Source: a virus. From it: a stretch of DNA of 37,177 nucleotides. A program made the position numbers and the translations under genes. The stretch spans positions 1 through 37,177 of the IMG/VR virus record IMGVR_UViG_3300036399_001019; one strand, 5' to 3'. Below the pieces are notes generated by a model. It searched no databases and had not been told where the DNA came from. It saw only the letters and a list, made by a program, of their open reading frames with translations. Shown here piece after piece: positions 20,649 to 28,707 of this stretch (position 1 is its first letter; each line of letters opens with the position of its first letter).

Positions 20649-20906
20649 GATTAAACGGATTTCGCCTTTTTGAATATCGCAAACGACCTCGTATTGTTTC
20701 CCGCCTCCCCCGGCTGGTAGTAGCGACTCGATGAACTTCCCTCGGCTCATCGTGCCGCGCTGGCGGTCGAGCTTGGCCCAGCTTTCGGGCTGCATGGAGA
20801 CGCTGCGCGTCACGGCGGTTCGGCCTTTGGCGTTGGCTGACTTCTTGCCTTGCGGGCGACCCGCTCCTTTGCGCGGGCCGCCGTGGGTGGTTTTTTTATC
20901 AAGCAT
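20643..20906 (-). CDS. Basic RHH-like phage protein (87 aa)
   Basis: A basic, Gly-rich N-terminus (KKTTHGGPRKGAGRPQGKKS) leads to an RHH-like segment (AVTRSVSMQPESWAKLDRQR then MSRGKFIESLL). A short C-terminal strand pair (YEVVCDIQKGEIRLIG) follows. The GGPRKGAGRP start is common in small phage and plasmid DNA-binding proteins. The stop lies inside an attP arm site. It may regulate int/xis or take part in the intasome; this is inference. Confidence 0.65.
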   Translation of the reverse strand: MLDKKTTHGGPRKGAGRPQGKKSANAKGRTAVTRSVSMQPESWAKLDRQRGTMSRGKFIESLLPAGGGGKQYEVVCDIQKGEIRLIG

Positions 20907-21144
20907 TGTAAGATGCGCAGACTACGCCTTGTTTCATGGATGAGATCGCTTGGCCGATGAGTTTACACTTAACATTTGCTGGAGCGACCCAGTAGCTCCT
21001 TTCTTCCCACCATTCAATCAATTCTGGTTTTCCATTTGGGTCTATTTGCCGCGCGGTGTTTTCGTCTGGAGCGCAAACAATGGCTGAATCGTAGGTGTCC
21101 CACTCAACGCGATCAACTGGTTGAGAAATAAGGTAAAGATTCAT
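20899..21144 (-). CDS. Conserved small phage protein (81 aa)
   Basis: MNLYLISQPVDRVEWDTYDS then AIVCAPDENTARQIDPNG, EERSYWVAPANVKCKLIGQA belong to a recognisable family of small phage proteins. The family pattern is a strand with L-Y-x-x-x-Q, D-T-Y-D-x-x-V, an A-x-D-E-x-x-A-R helix, then W-V. The function is unknown. It overlaps the next gene by 8 bases. Confidence 0.7.
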   Translation of the reverse strand: MNLYLISQPVDRVEWDTYDSAIVCAPDENTARQIDPNGKPELIEWWEERSYWVAPANVKCKLIGQAISSMKQGVVCASYNA

Positions 21145-21161
21145 TTTTTTGTATAGGTTGT

Positions 21162-21184
21162 GGCGCGGGGATCGAACCCGCGCC
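21162..21184 (-). other. tRNA T-arm-like hairpin
   Basis: On the minus strand GGCGCGGG (21184-21177) pairs with CCCGCGCC (21169-21162) around the 7-base loop TTCGATC. The loop and closing pairs match the tRNA T-arm consensus GTTCRANNC exactly. There is no complete tRNA around it and no T-run after it. It could be a remnant of a second tRNA 3' end or a structured leader of the downstream gene. Confidence 0.5.
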
Positions 21185-21194
21185 GGGTGGGTTG

Positions 21195-21386
21195 TTAGGC
21201 AAGAGCTGCTGTGGCTTGTTTTTCAGACTCGAACCAGTTGATGAAGTTTCCAGCGGCATCAAAGGCTTTCCATTCTGTAGCCGAGAAACAATGAACGATT
21301 CCGAGTGGTGAGAGTTTACCGCCAACAACTGAGAAGATCATTTTTGAGTTTTTGTCGGCGGGGTCTGTGATTTTGATGAGTTTCAT
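21195..21386 (-). CDS. Small hypothetical protein (63 aa)
   Basis: MKLIKITDPADKNSKMIFSV, VGGKLSPLGIVHCFSATEWK, AFDAAGNFINWFESEKQATA reads as a compact beta/alpha protein. I recognise no family. It lies in the region upstream of the attachment site, 28 bases after a 55-residue gene, and is probably co-transcribed with xis and int. Confidence 0.6.
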   Translation of the reverse strand: MKLIKITDPADKNSKMIFSVVGGKLSPLGIVHCFSATEWKAFDAAGNFINWFESEKQATAALA

Positions 21387-21414
21387 TTTTCGTTTTGGTT
21401 TTTGGTTGAGTTAA

Positions 21415-21582
21415 TTATCCGAGGCGAGCGGCAAGCCAGCGGACTGCGCCTGCTTCGGTTTTGAATGTTTTGGAGGCGCTGAATGTGATGGCTGTAAATG
21501 TGCCGTCGTTGTTGCGGGTGATTCCGCGTGTCAGGCTTTCGTTGTTGCTCATTTGGATTTTTGTCGTGGTGTTGTTTTTCAT
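21415..21582 (-). CDS. Small hypothetical protein (55 aa)
   Basis: ATG 21582 has GAGAGA upstream. The product, MKNNTTTKIQMSNNESLTRG then ITRNNDGTFTAITFSASKTF and KTEAGAVRWLAARLG, has the pattern of a small strand-rich domain with an A-x-x-W-L-A helix. This is common in short phage proteins that resemble AP2/integrase-arm-like modules, but I assign no function. It is the first gene of the attachment-integration group. Confidence 0.6.
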   Translation of the reverse strand: MKNNTTTKIQMSNNESLTRGITRNNDGTFTAITFSASKTFKTEAGAVRWLAARLG

Positions 21583-21595
21583 AACGCAATCAATC

Positions 21596-21619
21596 TCTCA
21601 TAAACTTGATTTCTCGTCA
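21596..21619 (-). promoter_or_regulatory. Weak candidate promoter of the integration gene group
   Basis: The minus strand has TTGACG, then 17 bases, then GAGATT, shortly before ATG 21582. The -35 is good and the -10 poor. The surrounding DNA is AT-rich. It is the best candidate in the 120-base gap after the tail gene D. Confidence 0.3.
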
Positions 21620-21701
21620 ACAACTTTTTTCAAAAAGATAAAAATAATTTTGCTGGCCCGCAGAGGTAGATTAAATGCGGTTCTGCGAGGGGGTGAGTTT
21701 T

Positions 21702-22811
21702 TTACTCGAAAGAATTTGTCTCAGGATTCCACGTGACCGCCTCGATGTTTCGGCCTGCGGGGGTCGATGGATTGTTGGCTGCGCTGGTCGTGTTCGGGGT
21801 GGCCTCGGCGTTGCTTGTGCTGGAGAGGTCTTTGATTTCGGCCTGCACGGAGGTCGTGAATCCGCTGGGGCTGAGAGAGTGCGTGACGGTTTTTATCGTC
21901 CAGCTTTTGTTCATGGCGTCGGGGAATCCGCTCAAGGTTATCAAGCCCTCGGCGATGATGTCGGGTCTGCCGGACATGGAGAGCGTTATTGATTCGCTGC
22001 CGCGCTCGCTGGATTTAAGGAATGATTTGGCGGCGTTTTTGGCGGCGGTCTCGTCGGGGTAAAGGTTTGGGGCCTCGTAGTCCGCGCCGCTGCCTTCGCC
22101 GTCCAGCTTGAATGAGTTTGTCTCGCCTGTCTCTGGATCGTGCCAGCGGGTGGTCGCGCTGCCGTATTTTGTGCGCTGCGAAAATTGTGCGCTGTAGCTG
22201 GCGACCTCGCTCTTGGTGATCGTCGGGCCGGGGATGAGTGCGCCGGTGATGCTCGCGCCGGTGGATCGCGGCAGGAAGAGGAGACGCCCGAATGTGGGCT
22301 TCATGAGCGCCTCGTAGTCGCGGGCGAGGCGCGTGAGGAGGTTCATGTTGCTCTCGTTGGTCTGGTCCAGGTGGGGAATCGTCACCGTGTAGTATTGCGG
22401 GGCGATTCCGGGGATGAGGCCACACTCGGCGGCGATGTTGGTGACGAGCTGGCCGAGAGTGATGTTGTCGAAGCTGCGGGTTTTTCGGCTTTGGAATGGC
22501 GTGAATCCGCCCGCCGCCGCGAAGGGGGCGGCCTTGCCGGATAGGCTCATGCGTTCGGGGAAACCGGAGAGGCTGATTTCATCGATGACGAATTTGCCTT
22601 TGTCCACCGTGTTTCCCTCGTAGCCGATGGCGATGCTCAGGATTTCGCCCTCGGAGGGGATCGGGAGTTTGCCGTCGTGGTTGGAGAGTTCGATGGAGAC
22701 CGTATCGGCCTGCTCGGTCGAGTTGTCGGTAATTGTGAGCGAGGCGAGGCGTTGCGCGTAGGTTTTCGTTAAGTCGCCGCCTGTGCCGGTGATTCGGAAA
22801 TCGGGCTTCAT
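21702..22811 (-). CDS. Tail protein D, late control family (baseplate hub)
   Basis: The 369-residue protein fits P2 gpD / gp27-like hub proteins: DFRITGTGGDLTKTYAQRLA, TVSIELSNHDGKLPIPSEGE at the N-terminus, and a middle part with FDNITLGQLVTNIAAECGLI and NESNMNLLTRLARDYEALMK. The C-terminal SWTIKTVTHSLSPSGFTTSV strand is characteristic. The hub links spike and tube. As in P2 it is the last gene of the tail operon. The C-terminal 40 residues are a low-complexity Asn/Ser/Thr tail. Confidence 0.9.
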   Translation of the reverse strand: MKPDFRITGTGGDLTKTYAQRLASLTITDNSTEQADTVSIELSNHDGKLPIPSEGEILSIAIGYEGNTVDKGKFVIDEISLSGFPERMSLSGKAAPFAAAGGFTPFQSRKTRSFDNITLGQLVTNIAAECGLIPGIAPQYYTVTIPHLDQTNESNMNLLTRLARDYEALMKPTFGRLLFLPRSTGASITGALIPGPTITKSEVASYSAQFSQRTKYGSATTRWHDPETGETNSFKLDGEGSGADYEAPNLYPDETAAKNAAKSFLKSSERGSESITLSMSGRPDIIAEGLITLSGFPDAMNKSWTIKTVTHSLSPSGFTTSVQAEIKDLSSTSNAEATPNTTSAANNPSTPAGRNIEAVTWNPETNSFE

Positions 22812-22814
22812 GGC

Positions 22815-23030
22815 CTACGAGAAGAGCGAGACCGTTTCTTTTGCTTTCGGCGCTTCGATGATTGGAAGGACGATGTAGAGGCCAGCAGGCAGATATGGGC
22901 CTTGCTCTGCGAGGCGCAGCGAGCGGTTGACCTCAAGCACGGTTTCCACCTGTTGCCCGTAGGTGGAGCCGTAATGCCGGTGGCAGATTTCATCCAGCAT
23001 GTCGCCTTGCTTGGTTTTGTAGACATTCAT
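22815..23030 (-). CDS. Tail protein X, LysM-like
   Basis: The 71-residue protein (MNVYKTKQGDMLDEICHRHY, TVLEVNRSLRLAEQGPYLPA, GLYIVLPI) has the LysM-like fold pattern of P2 gpX: a G-D-x-L-D start, an E-x-N segment, then L-P-A-G-x-x-I-x-L-P. ATG 23030 overlaps the U gene stop. It stabilises the baseplate-tube junction in relatives. Confidence 0.88.
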   Translation of the reverse strand: MNVYKTKQGDMLDEICHRHYGSTYGQQVETVLEVNRSLRLAEQGPYLPAGLYIVLPIIEAPKAKETVSLFS

Positions 23031-23479
23031 CGCAGTAATGATCCAAGAAGCCCGGAAACGGAAACATTGAAAGGCCCGATCTTTAGCGTCACCTCGGCGT
23101 ATTTTTTGAGGTTGATCTGAAAATCGATTTTTCGGGGCGTTCCGTTGCTCCAGAAAACTTCCTGCGCCTCGTTGACCGATTCGACGACCCAGAGGCCGTA
23201 ATAATTTCCTGTGCCAGTTACCAGCGGCAGGGCGATTCCGAGGGAGGCTTGCACGCGTATTTGCGACATCTGGCCAAGCCCGCCTTTGTATTCGGGCAGG
23301 ATCGTTCCTTGGAGAGAGATGGTTTCCGAGTCGTATCCGCAATATTGCATGAGCGGGGCTTGACCGAATCGTTCGACTTCTTCCCATTTGTAGGAGCTTT
23401 GCCGTTCCAACTGCTGATATGCGGCAGTCGAAATCGAGAACCGGAAAGCGCCAAGGGCGAGCATGGTGTCGTTTGCCAT
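23027..23479 (-). CDS. Tail protein U
   Basis: The 150-residue protein contains MLALGAFRFSISTAAYQQLE, SYKWEEVERFGQAPLMQYCG, SETISLQGTILPEYKGGLGQ and a WVVESVNEAQEVFWSNGTPR-type segment, all typical of P2 gpU. Members act in tail/baseplate assembly together with the hub. It lies between the tape measure and X. Confidence 0.9.
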   Translation of the reverse strand: MANDTMLALGAFRFSISTAAYQQLERQSSYKWEEVERFGQAPLMQYCGYDSETISLQGTILPEYKGGLGQMSQIRVQASLGIALPLVTGTGNYYGLWVVESVNEAQEVFWSNGTPRKIDFQINLKKYAEVTLKIGPFNVSVSGLLGSLLR

Positions 23480-23481
23480 GG

Positions 23482-25356
23482 TTAGTCGTAGAGGGCGCCA
23501 CCAGCAAGGGCGGCTTGGCGTCCATCGAGGCGGGCGAGCACGAGGTCGGCCAGCGTGCGCTCGTTCATGCCGGGGCTGGCGGTGATGTTGATGGTGATCG
23601 TGCGGTTGTCGTTGCTCACGCTGCCGCCTGCGCGGTGGTTGGGGATGATCGACCCGGAGGATGAGGGTGAGAAGATTTCGGGGCCTCGCTCTCCGACGAG
23701 GTAGTTTTTGCCAGCGGACACGGGTCCGCCGGCTGCGCGTGCGCCGTCAATCGGTGCGGGGGCGTCGCCGCCTGTGAAGACGCCTTTGATTGAGCTGCCG
23801 AGGTTGGCGAATTTTTCGCGCACCCATGAGAACCACGCGCCGATTTTGCCTGTGAGGCGGTCGAAGGCTCCAGCGATTGAGTCGTAGATGCTTGTTCCCA
23901 TCTCCGCGATGGCCATGGTGGTGTTGTTGACCCATTCGCCGATTGCGCTGCCCATGTTTGAAATGAATCCGGTTGTTGCCGTCCATGCTTCGTTGAGCGC
24001 CCATGCGTAGGTGTCCCAGTTGTCGGCCACATGCTTGACGGCAAAGCCAAGGGCGACCACTCCAGCGGCGACAACGGCGACCGTGCCGATGATTGGCAGG
24101 AGTGCTGCGCTTCCTCCTGCTGCGGCTGCGGCCATGCCCCAGAGTCCTGTCGTGAGGGAGACCACTGCGGGCAGCGCCATCACGATAGATGCGCCAAGGG
24201 AAACCACGGCGGCGATAGCCGGGGCAAATGCTACGGCGGCGATTCCGACCAGCACGGCTTTTACACCTCCGACAGATTCGATGAATGGCCAAGCGGCCTT
24301 GCCCATTTCGACCAGGCTTTTGGCCATGTCGCGGATTTGCGTGCCGATGATGGGCCCGTTGGTTTTGATCCAGCCGCCGAACTCTTGCGCCATGGCTTTG
24401 ATGTTGGGCGCGTTTTCTCGGATGAATGATCCGAGGGAGGTCATCAGCTCAGTGAGCACGGGCAGGAGTTCGCGCCCGATTATGTTCTGTGAACCTTGGA
24501 GGGCGAGGTTGAATTGGCCCATCGCCTCGTCGAACGCATCGCCCATTGCCATGTCGGAATCACTGAGGAGGTATCCGGCATCCTTGGCGGCTTGGGCGTA
24601 GCCTTGCAGACCTTCCTTGCCGAGGTTGAGGAGGTTCGGGATTTTGCGCCCTGCCTTGCCAAAGATGTCTGTGGCGATTTTGGCTTTGTTTACGCTGCCG
24701 GTGTATTTGGAAAACGCCTGCGAGATCGTGGCGAACTGCGAGGCAGGGTCCATCTTTTGGAGTTTGCCGATGTTTAGACCAAGCTCGCTGAGTGCTTCGC
24801 CCGTCTTGTTGCCGTCTTCGCCCGCCTCGACCATGCGGATGTTCATTTCTGAAAGCGCCTTGTCGGCCATTTCGGCGGAGGCTCCGACTTGGCTTGCGGC
24901 GTAGCGCACGGAGAGGAGAAAATTTGCATCCGTTCCGAGGGTCGCGGCGCCTTCCGCTGCGGAGTCTGCAAAGTTGCCGAAGCCGGTGCCGAGTTTCCAC
25001 ACGGCAGCACTGGCTCCTGCGGCGGCTGCGCCGATGGCGACGAATCCGCCTGCGGTGCGTTTCAGAACGGTTTGAAAGTTGTCGCCTATGGGTTTGATCT
25101 TGCCCCACGAGTCCATCACCTTTCGGGTGGCGTCGGCTTTGCGTTGGAGGGCGGCAAGCTCTTTGCCGAGCGTGACGGTATCCGCGCCGGATTCTTTCAT
25201 CGCCGCACCGACTTCTTTCATGCGGGTTCTGAGCTTCGACATCGAAGCGCCGAGAATCTTGGTGTTCCCGGTGACGGCGGCAAACGACGATTTTAGCGAG
25301 CCAGCAACGGCCCCGCCGATCTCGATTGTCGCTTTGAATTTTTTTTCGGTCGCCAT
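23482..25356 (-). CDS. Tape measure protein (gpT-like)
   Basis: The 624-residue protein sets tail length and is ejected with DNA. It begins with a charged helical part (LRTRMKEVGAAMKESGADTV, LAALQRKADATRKVMDSWGK), then a phage minor-tail domain (GFGNFADSAAEGAATLGTDA, DIFGKAGRKIPNLLNLG). A long hydrophobic stretch covers about 365-445 (VLVGIAAVAFAPAIAAVVSL and similar). Near the C-terminus lies the usual YLVGERGPEIFSPSSSGSII motif. It starts 2 bases after the frameshifted E' stop. Confidence 0.92.
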   Translation of the reverse strand: MATEKKFKATIEIGGAVAGSLKSSFAAVTGNTKILGASMSKLRTRMKEVGAAMKESGADTVTLGKELAALQRKADATRKVMDSWGKIKPIGDNFQTVLKRTAGGFVAIGAAAAGASAAVWKLGTGFGNFADSAAEGAATLGTDANFLLSVRYAASQVGASAEMADKALSEMNIRMVEAGEDGNKTGEALSELGLNIGKLQKMDPASQFATISQAFSKYTGSVNKAKIATDIFGKAGRKIPNLLNLGKEGLQGYAQAAKDAGYLLSDSDMAMGDAFDEAMGQFNLALQGSQNIIGRELLPVLTELMTSLGSFIRENAPNIKAMAQEFGGWIKTNGPIIGTQIRDMAKSLVEMGKAAWPFIESVGGVKAVLVGIAAVAFAPAIAAVVSLGASIVMALPAVVSLTTGLWGMAAAAAGGSAALLPIIGTVAVVAAGVVALGFAVKHVADNWDTYAWALNEAWTATTGFISNMGSAIGEWVNNTTMAIAEMGTSIYDSIAGAFDRLTGKIGAWFSWVREKFANLGSSIKGVFTGGDAPAPIDGARAAGGPVSAGKNYLVGERGPEIFSPSSSGSIIPNHRAGGSVSNDNRTITINITASPGMNERTLADLVLARLDGRQAALAGGALYD

Positions 25357-25358
25357 TT

Positions 25359-25744
25359 TTATTTAGGAAGTTTCCCGCACCAGTCCACAAGCTCCTCGGC
25401 GGTCATTTCGCTGATCTCTGCGAGGCTCCATCCGGTGTGGCTGGCCAGTGCGAGAGTGCCGCGCATGGCGTCCTCCCGCGTTAGCCTAAAAAACCGGAGA
25501 ATGCCTTCTGGAGCTTCTTGTAATCGCCGAGGTCGAGGTCGCGGATTTCGGCAGGCGTCACCATGCAGAGGTTGGCGAAGGCGAGAATCTCTGTCTCTTG
25601 ATCACTCTGTCCTTTGCTTCCTTCTTCAGCCGCCAGCATGTCGCCAACCTTCGGCCTGCGGAGGGTGAGGCGGCTGCACTCCACGCCTTCGATCTTGATT
25701 GGAAAATCGAGGGCGATTTCGACGGTGGATTTTTTGCTCGCCAT
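25359..25744 (-). CDS. Tail assembly chaperone E+E', -1 frameshift product (128 aa)
   Basis: Slippage by -1 at TTTTTTA (25493-25487) carries E reading past its stop and adds RLTREDAMRGTLALASHTGW, SLAEISEMTAEELVDWCGKL and PK. The new frame ends at 25359. P2 and many long-tailed phages make a longer chaperone in just this way; the extension binds the tape measure protein, and the E:E' ratio matters for assembly. The extension's S-L-A-E-I-x-x-M-x-x-x-E-L-x-x-W form matches P2 E'. The base count gives 129 codons including stop. Confidence 0.88.
25481..25744 (-). CDS. Tail assembly chaperone E
   Basis: The 87-residue product (KKSTVEIALDFPIKIEGVEC, LTLRRPKVGDMLAAEEGS, ETEILAFANLCMVTPAEIRD, LDLGDYKKLQKAFSGFLG) is a clear gpE/gp41-type tail assembly protein. 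It ends 2 codons after a -1 slippery site, TTTTTTA. It lies between the tube protein and the tape measure gene as in P2. Confidence 0.92.
   Translation of the reverse strand: MASKKSTVEIALDFPIKIEGVECSRLTLRRPKVGDMLAAEEGSKGQSDQETEILAFANLCMVTPAEIRDLDLGDYKKLQKAFSGFLG
25487..25493 (-). other. Programmed -1 frameshift slippery site
   Basis: In the E frame the message reads GGT TTT TTA GGC TAA, giving a perfect X-XXY-YYZ heptamer T-TTT-TTA two codons before the stop. P2 uses the very similar TTTTTTG in the same gene. Confidence 0.88.
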
Positions 25745-25756
25745 TTTTGCGCGGGA

Positions 25757-26266
25757 TTAGATGCCGATTGCGTTGCGCTGTGCTGCGAGGCGGTCCACTC
25801 CGTTCACCACACGGATCATGTTCGGGATGTCGATCTCGTTGATGGTCCGGCCTGCTTGGGTGTATTTGTAGCTGCGGAGGTCCATCGTAAAGGAGATGGT
25901 CGATTTTTCGCCTGCTTTCCATGCGCCAGGTTCCATCGAGCGGATCGTGCCGTTCATGTAAACGACTACGGGCGTCACTGAGCCATCGAGACTTTCGAGA
26001 GCGCCACGGGCCACAAGCGGCACGGTCTGGCCTTGCCCAATGCCCCAGAGGTTGAGGACATTTTCCTCGTAGCCTGAGAGGACGAAGGAGGCTTCCAGTT
26101 TTTCCTGTCCCATTTCGACGGCCACGGTGGCGTCCATACCACCAGCGCGGAAGTCTTCGACCACAAGGCCGAGGGTCGGGAGTTGCAGTTCGTCGCAGAC
26201 GCCTGCAAAGCCGCGCCCGTCCACATAGAGGTTGTAGTTTTTGAGGATTTTCGATGCGGTTGCCAT
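25757..26266 (-). CDS. Major tail tube protein FII
   Basis: The 169-residue protein matches P2 FII: KILKNYNLYVDGRGFAGVCD, GLVVEDFRAGGMDATVAVEM, GQEKLEASFVLSGYEENVLN, and KSTISFTMDLRSYKYTQAGR near the C-terminus. It polymerises as the inner tube of the contractile tail. Confidence 0.93.
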   Translation of the reverse strand: MATASKILKNYNLYVDGRGFAGVCDELQLPTLGLVVEDFRAGGMDATVAVEMGQEKLEASFVLSGYEENVLNLWGIGQGQTVPLVARGALESLDGSVTPVVVYMNGTIRSMEPGAWKAGEKSTISFTMDLRSYKYTQAGRTINEIDIPNMIRVVNGVDRLAAQRNAIGI

Positions 26267-26275
26267 GGTCTTTTT

Positions 26276-27382
26276 TTAGTTGAGGATTTCGGTGAGGTAT
26301 TCGTTGGTCAGCTCGCCACGGAAAACGATGTGTTCGGCGGGATACGGCGGCGAGAAATCGAAGTTGAAATAAACTTTGCCGAGTTGGATGTTTGCCGGGG
26401 TGTTGAGGTCTGGATCGGCCCAGCACTTCCCGCCGAGGATTGCGCCTTGGTTTTTGAGGCTGGCGAGGTAGGCGTTGACGGACTCGGTGACATCTTCGAG
26501 GTAGGTCTTGGAAATGAGGCGGTCCACTGCCCAGAGGTGGGCGCGTTGGAGGCTGTCGAAAATGAGGTCCGCTGTGCGGCGGACATTTACAAATTGGTAT
26601 TTTGCATCGCTCGATCCGGTCTGGTTTCCCCAGAGGCGGAATCCCCCGCTGCGGATGAATGTGGCGACATTGCCGAGGTTGAGCACATTTGCCAGCGAGG
26701 AGGTATCACCGAGGACAAAATCAACGCTCTTGTCGATATTCTCGATGCCGAAAACCTCATTGTTTGAGGGCGACCACCAGAAGCCGCGCTCGTTATCAAT
26801 GCGAGCCATCACACCGGCCACATATGGCGCGGGGTCTTCGCCGCCGTTTACGGCTGGCCAGATGCCATAAATGCGGTCGTTGCCGTTGGCTGTGACCCAT
26901 GCAGAAGCTTCGGTGGCGGTGTCGATTGCCGCCACGCTGGAAACGAGGCCAGCGATGGCGACAGCACGGAGAGCGGAGGCCACTGTTTTCACATCGTCAA
27001 TTGTAGTCGTCTCATACGCGCCTTCGGCAACGATGAGGCGAGGCGTGACATTAAGTTCGGCTTGAGCTTTGCGGAGGGCGTGGACTCCTGTGAGAAGGCT
27101 GGAGCTGCCCGCGACATCAGCCATAGCGTTAACCCGCACGACAACAACAACCGCGCCGGTCTGTTTGTAAATGGCCTCGATGGCTTTTCCGAGGTAGCTG
27201 GTTGCGCCAAGCTTGGTTGAGACTCCTGTTGGGGATGTGACGAGGACAGGCGTGTTGAGCGGGAAATCCGCGTGAGCCGTGCCTGTGCCGACGAGGCCGA
27301 TGACAGATGAGGAAACGGTTTTAATCGGGCGCGGTCCGCCCGTGATTTCTTGGACTTCGACGCCGTGGAGAAATTGAGACAT
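26276..27382 (-). CDS. Contractile tail sheath protein FI
   Basis: The 368-residue protein is a P2-type sheath: GVEVQEITGGPRPIKTVSSS, VIGLVGTGTAHADFPLNTPV, ARIDNERGFWWSPSNNEVFG, GFRLWGNQTGSSDAKYQFVN and VYFNFDFSPPYPAEHIVFRG. It proves a myovirus morphology. A dispersed 21-bp element lies 54 bases upstream of its start. Confidence 0.95.
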   Translation of the reverse strand: MSQFLHGVEVQEITGGPRPIKTVSSSVIGLVGTGTAHADFPLNTPVLVTSPTGVSTKLGATSYLGKAIEAIYKQTGAVVVVVRVNAMADVAGSSSLLTGVHALRKAQAELNVTPRLIVAEGAYETTTIDDVKTVASALRAVAIAGLVSSVAAIDTATEASAWVTANGNDRIYGIWPAVNGGEDPAPYVAGVMARIDNERGFWWSPSNNEVFGIENIDKSVDFVLGDTSSLANVLNLGNVATFIRSGGFRLWGNQTGSSDAKYQFVNVRRTADLIFDSLQRAHLWAVDRLISKTYLEDVTESVNAYLASLKNQGAILGGKCWADPDLNTPANIQLGKVYFNFDFSPPYPAEHIVFRGELTNEYLTEILN

Positions 27383-27435
27383 GGTGATTTAGTGGATTGC
27401 GGTTGCGGGTGAGAGTGTGCGGGGATCGTGTTGCG

Positions 27436-27456
27436 GTGTCTTCTGCGGGGACTTCC
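27436..27456 (-). repeat. Dispersed 21-bp element, copy 3
   Basis: The minus strand reads GGAAGT then CCCCGCAGAAGACAC, beginning at the base after the stop codon of the H-like fibre gene. It lies in the 74-base gap before the sheath gene. It has no CCACGG tract. Confidence 0.8.
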
Positions 27457-28701
27457 TTAGAATTTGATGCAGTAGAGGAGGGCGATGTTGCGCGGTCGGG
27501 TTTCGGTTCCGCCTTCAGCGGTAATTGTGTGGGTGTGGTTTCCAACGGTGCTAGTTTGCCCGTTTGAATCCAAAGTTGCGCGAACATTAGGCCAGTCGCC
27601 GCCTGTGCCCTGTCGAATCGTGTAATTTGAAATAGTGTTGTTGTAAGTATGGTTATGGCCACCGTTTGAAGAGGTTGATCCAGTATGGCTGTGACTCTTA
27701 AAATCGTCCGCCTGCTTCGCCCCAAAAGTCCCCGCCGCCGTGCCGTCCGCATTTGTCGCACTGCCGCGCACGAAGTATCCGCGCAGGTCGGGGAGATTGA
27801 AGGTCGTGCTGCCGTCTCCGACTCCGTAGAGCGTTCCGATTGCGGCAAAAAGGGCGGGGTATGTTGTCCTTGAAACCGCCGCGCCATTAGCCGCGAGCCA
27901 GCCAGAGGGAGTGACGGCCATGGCGAATGGCAGAACTGCCCCCGGAGGGACAAAAAGCGAGGCTGCGCTGGCGAGGCTTGCAGGGGTCACGGCGCGCGTT
28001 GCGTCTGTGCCTGTCTGCGTTTGAGCGTTTGTTGCAAGCGTGACTACGCCAGCTCGTGATGTTGTAGCCGTGCGGTCTAAAAGCCGCGCCACCGTTAGCG
28101 CCTTCGTTGCATCAGGCGCGAGTGCTTGCGCCTCCGTAGTATTTGCCAGCGCGATGACGCCTTTCCGAGTTTCCGTTGCGGTGACTTCCGCCAACCTTAA
28201 AGGCGTGATGATCTTTGTGTTTATTATTCCAGCCTGCGCTTCGGCGGTTGTGGCAATGCCAAGAACGCCCATGGCCGTCTCGGTGGCCTGCGAATAGGTG
28301 AAGCCGACATTCCCCACGGTGACCGTCCCTGCCGGGACATTGGTCATGACAAAATCCATTGCAAAAAGCGCAGCGGACCCGCTCGCTTTTGTCATGATGA
28401 CGCTTGTCTGTGCACAGATTGCAAACAGGACATTGTTGTTTGTGTAGAGGCCGATTTCTTTGATCGAATAAGAATCGGCTGAATTGTCCTGTGCGGTGAT
28501 CGAGATCGTTCCCGGCACTGGCACGCTGCTTCCGCTTGGGTCGAGGCGCTTAATCTCGGTCTGAAGCGCGGTCTGCGTTGCCGTTGGCGTGTATCCGCCG
28601 CTTCCAAGGGCAATCTTTGTGAGCGTGACGGGGCCAATGGCTCCACCGACTTGAGCGATGGCAGCGCGTCCGGCGTTGGTGATGACGAATTGAAGGGGCA
28701 T
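27457..28701 (-). CDS. Tail fibre protein, P2 H-like with tail-collar domain (414 aa)
   Basis: The N-terminal 150 residues (LQFVITNAGRAAIAQVGGAI, TKIALGSGGYTPTATQTALQ, SIKEIGLYTNNNVLFAICAQ) match the baseplate-attachment domain of P2-like tail fibres. A set of short repeats (ATTAEAQAG, ANTTEAQALAPDATKALTVA, TNAQTQTGTDATRAVTPASL) forms the shaft. The C-terminus is a tail-collar domain: GAVLPFAMAVTPSGWLAANG, TTFNLPDLRGYFVRG, SHSHTGS and a GNHTHTI motif with His pairs. It is the direct counterpart of P2 gpH. Confidence 0.92.
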   Translation of the reverse strand: MPLQFVITNAGRAAIAQVGGAIGPVTLTKIALGSGGYTPTATQTALQTEIKRLDPSGSSVPVPGTISITAQDNSADSYSIKEIGLYTNNNVLFAICAQTSVIMTKASGSAALFAMDFVMTNVPAGTVTVGNVGFTYSQATETAMGVLGIATTAEAQAGIINTKIITPLRLAEVTATETRKGVIALANTTEAQALAPDATKALTVARLLDRTATTSRAGVVTLATNAQTQTGTDATRAVTPASLASAASLFVPPGAVLPFAMAVTPSGWLAANGAAVSRTTYPALFAAIGTLYGVGDGSTTFNLPDLRGYFVRGSATNADGTAAGTFGAKQADDFKSHSHTGSTSSNGGHNHTYNNTISNYTIRQGTGGDWPNVRATLDSNGQTSTVGNHTHTITAEGGTETRPRNIALLYCIKF

Positions 28702-28707
28702 GGTGTG

